Translations under genes and position numbers: made by a program
The notes under the pieces: generated by a model
The model's input: only the letters and a program-made list of their open reading frames with translations
Told to the model about the DNA's origin: nothing
The model's database searches: none
Shown here: positions 55,111 to 64,000 of the stretch, piece after piece
Layout of the letters: each line of letters begins with the position of its first letter
Numbering within the stretch: position 1 is the stretch's first letter
DNA from: Pomphorhynchus laevis
Taxonomy: Eukaryota; Acanthocephala; Palaeacanthocephala; Echinorhynchida; Pomphorhynchidae
Assembly: GCA_012934845.2 (NCBI GenBank)
Contig: WNNJ02001438.1
Coordinates: 1-64,000 of the forward strand
Length of the DNA stretch: 64,000 nt
Direction: 5' to 3'

Positions 55111-56039
55111 ATATTTAGTCAATTAAAAAGATTTTAAATGTGAATTTGTTTATAACTGTTTAAATTTAAACATAAATTTAAATTATATAAAGGTATGAAT
55201 TGTTCCGATATATTGATAATATTTGGGTATTTAACTCTAATAATGTTTATTCAATAAGTGGACAAATTTATTCAAGTAGACTTGTTCTTAATAAAACTAA
55301 TATTAATGATAAAGGTATATAAATAGATATGATAATATACCATCAATTAAATCTATAATTAATTTATATTGTAAAGATGAAATTTTTAAGAAATTTAAAA
55401 TTTAAAATTATATTATATAACCATTAAGTATATCATGGATAAAATTGAATTAACAGAAGACAAATATTTTGATTAATCAAAATTATTTAAAGGTAGAGAC
55501 ATCTATATTCAGACAAATAAAAGGTGTTCCAATGAGAGGTAATAGTAGTCATATTATAGCTGACTTATTTTTAAGCTTTATATAATATGAATTTGTTCAT
55601 AACTATGTATGAATGTATTAATGATAAGTATGTATTAATGATAAAAAGGTATATATCCAAATATGAAAATGAAATTAACATCAATCAAAATTACTTTTAA
55701 TTTATATTTTAAAAGGAACATATTAAAATTTTACAAAAAACATATTTTTGCATTAGCATTCATGCATACCATATCATTTAAAATATAATATATTAAATAA
55801 TGAAATTTTAAGAATTGTTACAATTTTAACGATATTGGATTTTTTAAAACCATTTAAATAATTTAATAGATACATATGTTAAACTAAGTCACTACAAAAA
55901 TACCATCAAACATAAAATTTTCTTAATAAAACTAAAAGTAATGATAATAATATTTATCAAGAAACATATTTTTGCAAGAGCATTCATGCATACCATATAA
56001 TATAAAATATAATACATTAAAGAAGGTATATATCTAGAT

Positions 56040-56309
56040 ATGAACATTAAATTAACATCAATTAAAACTACTTTTAATTTATATCGTAAAGATGACATAT
56101 TTAAATTTACAAGAAACATATTTTTGCATAAGCATTCATGCATACCATATAATATAAAATATAATACATTAAATAATGAAATTTTAAGAATTGCAACAAT
56201 ATGTAATGATATTGGCTTTCTTCAAATTCATTTGAATAATTTAATAGAAGCAAATTTTAAAATCGAACAGAAAATAGTAAAATATATAAAAAAAATTATG
56301 GATGGATAA
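56040..56309 (+). pseudogene. Penelope-like RT thumb/C-terminus
   Basis: An 89-codon open segment: MNIKLTSIKTTFNLYRKDDI, FKFTRNIFLHKHSCIPYNIK, then NNEILRIATICNDIGFLQIH, LNNLIEANFKIEQKIVKYIK. This matches the region after RT motif C in Penelope-like elements ('LYRKP...H...S.HP...K..I....LRI..IC.....F......L...F...GY'). The catalytic palm lies upstream in broken pieces. The stop (56309) is followed directly by the 3' region. Confidence 0.75.
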
Positions 56310-56390
56310 TAAATAATATACTTTGTATTAGAATAAGATACTAGATAGTTTTATCAGAGGAAATACATCATTAGTATGTATTTGGACTCG

Positions 56391-56463
56391 CTGCTATGTT
56401 GGGTAGAGGAGTTAGGGGCCGAAACCTGATAGCATAGCAGTTCCTCCTGATGGCCTCTAATTC
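56391..56463 (+). ncRNA. Conserved 3'-region RNA structure, predicted pseudoknot
   Basis: In RT-sense, stem 1 pairs CTGCTATG (56391-56398) with CATAGCAG (56433-56440). Stem 2 pairs GAGTTAGGGGCC (56409-56420) with GGCCTCTAATTC (56452-56463). Stem 2's 5' strand lies inside the stem-1 loop and its partner outside, so both together form a pseudoknot. The copy at 43.08 kb shows a compensating change in stem 2 (UUAG/CUAA becomes UUGG/CCAA). GAAAC and CTGATG lie in the loops. Related blocks are at 13.08, 19.32, 41.13 and 44.01 kb. Confidence 0.6.
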
Positions 56464-56725
56464 TTATTCTGATACAACGTCTGTTATTTATTAGTCAATT
56501 CATAAAAATGACGTTTATTTTAAATTTCAATTTTTTATTTTAACTTGATTTAAATAATGAAATTTTAAGAATTGCAACAATTTGTAATGATATTGGCTTT
56601 CTTCAAACTCATTTGAATAATTTAATAGATACATATTTTAAATTAGGTTACTATAAAAATAACATCAAGCAGAAAATAGTAAAATATATAAATCAACACA
56701 ATATAATTAAAAATAGTTTTAAGCT

Positions 56726-57500
56726 CCTAAGTTGAATATTTCTATGGACATTAAAAACAAAATAAGAAACTTAATTACGAAATAACAAAATTACGCTAAA
56801 TAACAAACTTACATCATATGTAAAATATCATTGATATTCGGACCCGAAACCTGATAGCATATCAGTTCCTCTTGATAACCTCGATTATTTATTCTAAAAC
56901 ATGATGCACGATCAGTCGGTTCATAAAAATGAACATATGAATAAAAATGTATGTTCATTTGTATGTTCATTTTTATGTTCATAAAAATGAACATATAAAA
57001 ATTCTTGCACAAAAGAATATTTTATAAGTGATCTGACATGTTTAATAATTTGATTAATACTAAATGCCTTTTATCAAAATTTAAACATAAAGTACTTTGC
57101 ATTCTAGCCATATTATGTGCAAAACCTTACTTTTAGATACTCAAAATAGAAATGAAAATGAGCTGCGAAAAATAGTGGAAAACTTGCTTTCTGAAATGGA
57201 TGATATTTACTCATGCACAATAGAAACTTCGTATCATTGTGTAAGAAAACTACAAGTCATTACTTATTATCATCGATTATTAACGATGATAATGTTTAAA
57301 ATACTACTATATACTCAAGTTTAAAATACTACTATATACCAAAAACAGATAAAACTCAGTTATATTTGTTTACAATATTTTATATTTTCAAAATATATAT
57401 TTGCATTTAATCATCGATGCATCATGCTGGTGTTATGATATTATTATTTCTTATTTGTTTACAAAATGATTGTATGAATTGTCAAAAAACTAATAAAATA
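56726..57500. other. Mixed AT-rich DNA with a Penelope-like scrap
   Basis: About 56840-56930 is a shortened Penelope-like 3'-region piece (ACCTGATAGCATATCAGTTC, reverse-type neighbours). 56925-57000 is a palindromic run of ATGAACAT and ATGTTCAT units. An open stretch at 57097-57324 (+) reads TLLLDTQNRNENELRKIVEN, LLSEMDDIYSC, which is coding-like but unidentified. Confidence 0.4.
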
Positions 57501-57508
57501 TGCTATCC

Positions 57509-58073
57509 TATGCTTAGGCATAATAAATTATCCACACGAGAAAATTTCTTTTATAAAATCAAATCAGCTAACTGAGTCTACGTATTTAAAATAATTATAA
57601 AATAAACAAAACATAATAATGCTAAATCAAAATTTAATAATTAAATAATAAAATAAATAATTGTTTTTAAGATTTTTATAATTTATATCAAGTTAAAATA
57701 AAAAATTGAAATTTAAAATAAAAGTTATTTTTATGAATTGACTAATAAATAACAGACGTTGTAACAGAATAAGAATTGAATAATTAAATAATAAAAGAAA
57801 TATGTTATGCTGTATAACTATGATCGTTTAATACTTGAGTATACGCACATCAATGACAAAGGAAAAAGGATGCATGGTAAAAAATCGACCAATAATTCAA
57901 GAATTCCTATCATCGATAGTATGGACTAAGAAATTTCTTTGTATTATTCCGTACCCATTATTCAAGGCAATTTTTGTTTATGATCTTTTGTAAACTTGAA
58001 AAGAGTCACTGTGTATGACCGAAACGTTGTAAAGAAATTTTCTCGTGTAAATAATTTATTATGCCAAAGCATA
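57509..58073. repeat. Inverted-repeat-bounded segment containing a Penelope-like 3' end
   Basis: TATGCTTAGGCATAATAAAT...CACGAGAAAATTTCTTT (57509-57552) is mirrored by AAAGAAATTTTCTCGTG...ATTTATTATGCCAAAGCATA (58031-58073), arms of about 43 bp. Between them, 57566-57780 (- sense) is the RYIDD-family terminus and 3' region, apparently an insertion. Before the right arm, GACCGAAACGTTGT (58017-58030) resembles the 3' ends of other Penelope-like elements. Could be an element with inverted pseudo-LTR pieces. Confidence 0.55.
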
Positions 58074-58785
58074 GAATTAGATGGTACACGATGTAATTTT
58101 AACGGAATAAAATATGTTGTATATAGGAAATAATTGTTTACTTTAGTTACGTTTAAAAATCGATTAATGATGTTTTATTCCAGTTTAATAACTAAAAAAC
58201 TGTTAAATAACAATTAACTTTTTGATCTTTAATTTAATTTGATAACAAATCGTCCAATTACAAGTTGTTAATTGCAATTTAATTATCAAATTTATTAATT
58301 TAAATAAATTAATGGCTTTTATACCCAAGGAAATTAATTGTCACGCGTAATCGTCATATTTAACTTACTATTTATTTACGTTATTATTATTTTTTAAAAT
58401 ACTTTTTTAAAATTAAGGAATTTTGAAATCTTAATTATTCCCGTACTTTATATTTTAAACCCATCAATCGCATTCATCGTATTTTTAGAATTGAGTTTTA
58501 TTGATCATAAAATATATTTAGCGGTTAAATATTTAATATATTTAGTAGTTAAAGTCTTGCCATTTTAGGTTAATGACAAGAAATCTATTAAACTAAACAC
58601 AATAGTTAAAAATTCTAAACACTTTGAAAAGATAGAAATGCGTAGGAATTTAAATCGGCTTGTTATAATAATGGTTTTCTTAAATAACAACAAATGAGAT
58701 ACAAAATCACCGACAAGTTAAAGTCAACAAACAGTCAAAACCAAAAAAGCAGTCGTCATTAATTGTCAATCATCGTCTTCTTTCT
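58074..58785. other. AT-rich intergenic DNA, no gene seen
   Basis: No coding region or clear repeat recognised. The right end (about 58700-58790) is probably the 3' UTR of LINE copy E. Confidence 0.5.
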
Positions 58786-58789
58786 TCTT

Positions 58790-61536
58790 CCATCACAGCA
58801 TCAGGTCCAGAGGGATCTGAGCTCCCCCCCCTAACCGATCCGACACGCAGCGCTCCGACTGAGCCACCTGGGGTCCTTCAATCACTGAAGAATCCAATCG
58901 GTGCGACTATGCTGAGTAAACGAGAGACGAGGTGCTTAAGAAATATTGGCATTTGCTCTGATGGACGTCCTCTCGAAAAGAAGACTAATCCCGAGATAGC
59001 CCAAGTGAAATAGTAAAATCATAGTAAAATCGCTTGGTGTACAGCAGGATCTCCACCCTGTTCACAATTCCCGCAGGCATCCGACGGACCTTAGAGAAGA
59101 GATCAAAAGGGAATGGAGATGCGGTCAAATGCAGCAGAAAAGTCAATGAAAACAGCCACAACTAGACGATGACTATTTTCCCTTCAAAGCTGCTCCACCT
59201 CCCCAACTGCTAAATGAACCTAGCGACCTTTGACGAACCCATGAAAACCTGGAGGGATCAAATTACGCCTACTTAAATGGTCGCGGATTTTACGAGCTAG
59301 CACTTTTTCGTAAATCGAAACAAGGGCATTTTGAATCGAAATGGGTCGCAGATCTTTAGGGCATGAGCAGAAATTTTTTCTTAGGAATAGAAATACGCTT
59401 ACTAATATTGATGCTAGCTACATCGGATGGGGAGGCTAAAAGCATTGTGACGGCCACTCTCTTCTCTGATCTGCTGTCTAAAGCTGACAGACCCGAGAAG
59501 AAAGTGGAGCGACGGATTTGGAGGTGCCCGGGAGTGGACCCTAGGAGTTAAGGATATCCGTAACAGATAGATCTCTACTCCTGAAATTACCCCAAGGCGA
59601 GATTGGTTGAGGTGATTGAGTGGCTCCATAGTTGTGTAGGTCTAGTGACTCCTCCAAAACTTTGTCAAGGCCTATATTCCATATTCAATAGGTATTAAAT
59701 TCGGACAAACTCTCATTTCCTATTCTGGGAAAGAGTTGAATAGCCACTTGAAATAAGGCCACCCTGATCGGATCAAAATGAAACTTCCTTCGAAGCAACA
59801 TATCTTCCTCAATTCTCAAACGAATAAGGCCATGAGAGATGAACAATTGCTGGCGTGACTGCTCCGTGCAGAAGGGTTTTTAAAACCACCTCGAGTGAAG
59901 CAGTAAAATGCCGATTATAGAATTTGTTGATGTGCAATGAAAGGTAGGGGACGGTGGTTTGGAATAAGATAACCATTCCTAGCTATGTGAAGTACTGCGT
60001 TAATCCAACGACCATTTCTTTTGTTAAAATTCCCAAGTATCATGCCATAGCCGCTGTCGATAATACTATCCAGGAGGTCACGGTTCTTGTGAATCCCCCT
60101 GGATAGATGTAGACATTATCTAGACTGAGGCGTTTACCGTTCTTACAGAGTGAAACAACTAGACAATTTATGGCTGGGCATGAATAGTTTAATAGGAGTG
60201 AGGACCTTAAGGAGCACTTAAGGTCCTTAGGTCAAGAGTCCTTGAGATGAAAAGGAGTGAGATGGGGTTATGTACGGAGTATAGTAGGAACATATGTGCT
60301 TTGGAATAAATCGAGTAATGTCCTGGGGAAGTTGAAAAGGCTCACGAGTACTCTGCATTGTGATGGATTAGTTGGATGGAGGATTGCCTCTCTAGACAGA
60401 GCTAGGTGCAGGAAGGTTTCCCTTTCCGCCACTAGCCCCACCTGTGGTAAGTACTTGCCCCTGGGCAATATTCTCTTTATTTTCCCGGTGATGCTTCTTA
60501 ACCATTTTTCCAATCTTGATTATGGGAACCACACGGGTCGAAGCCTCACTTTTGTTGAAAGTCTGAACTGTGGAAATAGGGATTGACAGATTAGCACCAA
60601 TAGCAAAGAGAACTGATGAAATAAATGTCTCCAACTTCTTATAGACGGCTTCAATTTTTGCATCCATCACCCGCAATAAATCAGCATCCACCATACGTTG
60701 GTAGACAACCGATGAAAAGGAAGAGGAAGAAGCAGGATCCAGCAAAGGACCTGAATTGACAAATTTAACACGATACTCCTTGAACTTGCCACATTTCCTG
60801 CTCCGGGCAAGATAACTCCCCTACAGTTAGAGCAGGATAGTGGTTGGGGCCTCGCAACGAAGACCTGACTGAAGGGTTGCACAGTCAGGCAAACCACACT
60901 TACTACACGTAGGTGACTCACTGCAGCTGGAAGATCACTGTCCCCATTTGTGACACTTGCTGCCGTGAGTATACGTATATTCGTCACGATCGATAATGAT
61001 AAACCTTAAGTTAAATCCTAAAAATTGGTTACATTTAGATTTAGTTAGTATTTTCCCATAATCTAACGGGGTAGAACAGAACCCAATAGGTATTGGGTTA
61101 CCCGTTTTACTTATGATTGATCGAAAATTAGAGACAGGACTTTTGTAGCAGTACTGTATCCTTTTCATCCAAATGGCATGTTAAATTTGAAATTTTTAAC
61201 GTGCCAAGAATAGGCTTCGATGAACTCTCTTTAAAATCAGCCAAGGCTGAATTGAAATACTCAATGTATTCATTTGCCAAGTCGGCAGTCATAAACGATA
61301 TTTTAACTTCTGTCTCGAACAGCTTGACAGAGTTGAATATTATTCTGTTAGACATTTTTTCGCAAAATTGTCTGAAAAAGACGTTGAATGAACAGTGCCT
61401 TTCTGTAGGCATTTTTAGCTTTATTATAAGTAAGTTTTTAAGTTTTGGGATGGAAGGAAGTATCTTCCCATCCACTGGAATAAGAAAAACTTTACCAACC
61501 TTAGTTTCTGACGTCAGAGGAAAAAATGTAATGTAG
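58790..61536 (-). mobile_element. Jockey-like LINE copy E, decayed, internal deletions
   Basis: The ORF1 region runs from about 61475 to 60392 and the ORF2 region from about 60350 to 58800, both on the - strand. ORF1 shows DGKILPSIPKLKNLLIIKL, NRIIFNSVKLFETEVKISF, a damaged first knuckle (YTHGSKCHKWGQ, first Cys lost), and the tail ending GGASGGKGNLPAPSSV. ORF2 lacks segments: a jump near 59685 removes the region between the endonuclease and the fingers of the RT, and another near 59010 removes the palm/YADD region. Recognisable ends remain (SHGLIRLR-type motif, FHGFVKGR, the GLVFFSRGRP tail). Clearly dead. Confidence 0.8.
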
Positions 61537-62424
61537 TTAAAAAATCAGTTTTATTAAATCGACGAAGAAACTCAATAGAATTTTTTTTAAAAATCAAACA
61601 TTTTAACTTAAAAAGCTGACCAGGAAGTAAAACAATTATCAACAAAATGCTGTAATAGCATTCTATAGTCTTAGATGTACCGAAAATTGTATGATAATGT
61701 TTAAGAGGACACATTTAAAACTTTCATATAAAGGTGAAATTATTTATCCTTTATTTCTTAATTAACGTTTTCGTTGGCAAATTTTTTAATGATTTTACAT
61801 GATACATTATAGCTCGTTTAAGATACGAGCCAAAATTTAGGAAAATGTTTTTTTTGCGAAATACAAAGAAACCTTTTTAAATGTCTATTTCATTTCGTCG
61901 ATGGCAGCCAAATTACTTTCTATGAGGTCCGGACAGAACACATTCAATCAATAAGTGACAATTGGAGCCAACATTATTCTAAAATACTTTAATGATAATC
62001 TACTAATAGTTTCTATCATTGAAACATTATAATGGAGTAAATATGCTTTAGCAAATCAGCCACACTTTCAAAATTTGATAAATTATGTTTTTGACATATT
62101 AACGACTCAATTGTTATGATCACAGTATTAGTGTAGCTTGTCTATAAAGTTTTGCAAGTTGACTCGATCACATAAGAAACATTACTAGGTTATTCGAGCA
62201 CAATATAGTTTCACGCTCCTTTCATCTATTATCACCTGAATATCCGATACTATATTCGGGACTGTATTAATATTAAATATATTAATTAATTATTAATTAA
62301 TAATTAGGCAAGAACGAATACCTAACAACAGACTCACAGGATTGTGGATCTGTAATCTAGATTAATAACCTAGCCAAGACCGAATACCTAACAACATACC
62401 CACAGGAAAGTGGTACCATCAACA
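61537..62424. other. AT-rich intergenic DNA with a short direct repeat
   Basis: No gene recognised. CGAATACCTAACAACA followed by CACAGGA occurs twice (about 62314 and 62380), just before the RTE-like remnant. Confidence 0.55.
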
Positions 62425-63002
62425 TAAAGGCATTGATTTGAGACGTACGGACAAAATAAGTACCTTGGATCCATACTTTCGGCAAGTGGCGAATGAAATC
62501 GCCACTTATGAAATCACGACAAGAATAAACTCAGCGTGGATAAAATGGCGAACGGCAACGGGCGTTTTATGTGATCGTCAAATTAGAGACCATCCTAAAT
62601 CAAAGATATATCGCTCAATCATCCACTCTGTGGCCATGTACGGCACAGTGTGTTGGCCTATTACCATGACAGCGGAACGATGTCTAGTGGTCATGGATAA
62701 AAATTCTGCGATAAATAATCGGAATAACGTGATGTAACCACGTAGGAAATATGGATATCCTCAAAAGATACGAGGTCGCTTTAATCGTAAGAAACATGCA
62801 AGAGGGTAGACTCCGGTGGTACGCCTACGTTTTGCAAAGTGAAATTTGCTCCCTTGCAAATACCGTTTTAAAGTACGAGATCAGAGACAAATGTCCGAGA
62901 GATAGACCTATGCTACGATGGTAGATGACCTTTATACAGATCTGAAGACATATGGACTTTATCTAGACCAGGCTCAAGATAGGGCGAAATGGAGAGCTTA
63001 AT
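62425..63002 (+). mobile_element. RTE-clade-like LINE, 3' end, inactive
   Basis: The + strand reads VANEIATYEITTRINSAWIK, WRTATGVLCDRQI, KSKIYRSIIHSVAMYGTVCW, PITMTAERCLVVMDKNSA. After a frame change and small deletion comes RNMQEGRLRWYAYVLQSEI, then EIRDKCPRDRPMLRW. This is the standard C-terminal order of RTE/BovB-type ORF2 ('V..RI..GW.KW...TGVLCD...P...K.K.Y...RP...YG.ECW', then 'GR.RW.GH...', then 'RGRP..RW'). It is cut at both ends and out of frame in the middle. Confidence 0.8.
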
Positions 63003-63177
63003 CCCACATAGCCGACCCCCGCCTCAAAGTAAGACAAAGGCTGTCTTACTTTGAGACATTATTGGGTAATTGGGTAATTACTAATAAAAAAATTATTATT
63101 GTACTATCTAATTTTGTGAAGACACAAAATGGCCGCTTGGAACGACGCCTAGCGGTCATTTAGACTAAAATGCTGCT

Positions 63178-63290
63178 ATGGATAAGCGGAATAACGCGAT
63201 TGGACCATGTAAGAAATATGGATATCCTCAAAACATACGAGGTCGTCCTAATATTTACGAGGTCGCCCTAATTATGTGGAATATATCGTT
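63178..63290 (+). mobile_element. Second small RTE-like fragment
   Basis: ATGGATAAGCGGAATAACGC, GTAAGAAATATGGATATCCT, CATACGAGGTCG repeats the sequence at 62693-62790 of the RTE-like remnant. It is a short duplicate or an independent 3' fragment. The phrase ACGAGGTCG(C/T)CCTAAT is itself doubled within it. Confidence 0.7.
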
Positions 63291-63905
63291 ATATTTACTA
63301 ATATTTACTAGAAATCATTGTATGCAAATGAGATATTTTAATGGCTTTATATTTAACATATATTTCCTCATAGTGAAGAAATCTGGAAGATTTCATTCCG
63401 TAAAAATAAAATTTGCATATAAATTGTATTTAAATATCTAATTCTGTATTACTTATTTACATATAAATTGTATATAAATTTATATTTTATATTTAACTCT
63501 ATAATATATTTTATTTATTTAAGAGTAAAATAAGTATAATACATTTTTGACAATTAATCTTCTTAACTTGGCGGTGTTAAACGATAAGGTTTATATAAAT
63601 GAAAAGAAATTTGACATCTTAAAAACTTTTATTGGTAGGCAAATAATAGAAAATGGAAATCAATATTGGCATGTTCTATTTTGCATTAGAGCTGTAAAAT
63701 TATCAGTTCAATGCTAACAAGCGAATATCGATATGATCCTTAAATCTGAAACTCATATAATATTTCTTAAAAATCATTTTACCTTATATTTATTAATATT
63801 TATTAGAAATCATTGTATGCAAATAAGATATTTACTTGCTTTATATTTATTTCCTCATAGTTAACAAATCTTGAAGATTTAATTTCGTAAAAGTTTAAAA
63901 GAAAT
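63290..63905. repeat. Direct duplication of about 120 bp (63290-63420 and 63785-63905)
   Basis: Both copies share AGAAATCATTGTATGCAAAT, ATTTCCTCATAGT and ATCT(G/T)GAAGATTT. The right copy leads straight into a coding-like frame and the left copy loses it, suggesting duplication of an intron end and exon start. Confidence 0.65.
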
Positions 63906-64000
63906 TGTACCAAATGTATTATTCGTTCATTTAAATTCAATTGATGCTCAACTAGCAAATTTATCTGCTACATCTGTTTCTTTTAGAAAGTTGGGAAGGA
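63529..64000 (+). CDS. Unidentified gene, exon-like pieces at the right edge
   Basis: 63529-63717 is open without ATG and reads LNLAVLNDKVYINEKKFDIL, KTFIGRQIIENGNQYWHVLF, CIRAVKLSVQC. From about 63880 to the window end the + strand reads FRKSLKEIVPNVLFVHLNSI, DAQLANLSATSVSFRKLGR and is still open. CCTCATAG just before the second piece may be a splice acceptor. Both sound like conserved protein, but I recognise neither, and whether they belong to one gene is inference. The gene would continue to the right of the window. Confidence 0.35.

Larger units (their letters stand above)
55115..56725 (+). mobile_element. Penelope-like element cluster, + strand
   Basis: Four partial copies in series. 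55115-55400 has the RYID.. region and INLYCKDE-type thumb. 55425-55915 restarts at MDKIEL, with TSIFRQIKGVPMRGNS then the thumb. 55970-56310 has an open RT tail. 56310-56560 is the 3' region with the structured block. 56555-56730 restarts in the RT tail (NNEILRIATICNDIGFLQTH, LIDTYFKLGYYKNNIKQKI). The RT appears to end soon after the thumb, since no GIY-YIG domain follows in any copy. Confidence 0.8.

Noticed and set aside
56391-56463. Canonical hammerhead ribozyme
   Set aside because: GAAAC and CTGATG are present, but in an order and spacing that leaves no closed helix I and III. I report a pseudoknot instead and leave ribozyme activity open.

Overview
The window is strongly AT-rich, animal-type nuclear DNA, most likely from an arthropod and perhaps an insect. 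Coding density is low, protein-coding stretches stand out as GC islands, one gene has a 55-bp intron, and retroelement wreckage dominates. No rRNA, tRNA, CRISPR array, bacterial operon, LTR element or Polinton was recognised.

Mobile DNA. (1) One Jockey-superfamily-like LINE family (ORF1 with CCHC knuckles; ORF2 with endonuclease and reverse transcriptase) is present in at least eight states of decay. There are ancient relics at 8.4-9.3 kb (+) and 20.2-20.75 kb (-), a 3' stub at 15.4 kb (-), and copies A (20.75-24.6 kb, -), B (26.4-28.3 kb, -), C (28.3-32.3 kb, +), D (32.3-36.1 kb, +) and E (58.8-61.5 kb, -). C has a 13-bp target-site duplication, and D keeps an open 819-residue ORF2. (2) A Penelope-like family (RYIDD reverse transcriptase, no downstream GIY-YIG domain seen) is scattered over 2.7-5.3, 12.8-15, 19.2-19.7, 41.1-45.4 and 55.1-57.8 kb. 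Its 3' region carries a conserved structure that can fold as a pseudoknot. (3) Single remnants: a CR1/L2-type tail (1.3-1.7 kb), a second Penelope-like relic (24.8-25.3 kb), RTE-like tails (62.4-63.3 kb), and two pieces of a KRPDG-motif retroelement-type protein (9.4-10.2 and 48.4-48.8 kb). (4) Foldback elements, including a family with 13-14-bp target-site duplications (16.4 and 52.9 kb).

Host-type genes. Two look usable: a truncated, intronless, divergent canonical-type poly(A) polymerase at 39.2-40.3 kb (-) with all three catalytic aspartates, and a divergent ELOF1 (Elf1) homologue at 45.89-46.23 kb (+), split by a 55-bp intron and followed by AATAAA. Several unidentified exon-like islands (25.4, 26.2, 50.7-52.3, 52.5-53.7 and 63.5-64 kb) read as pieces of host genes, some clearly broken.

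Interpretation. A TE-packed, AT-rich landscape holding divergent extra-looking copies of core RNA polymerase II and polyadenylation genes, plus gene debris, would fit heterochromatin, a sex chromosome, or a B or germline-restricted chromosome. The sequence alone cannot decide between these. The genes do not form an operon or an obvious joint system.
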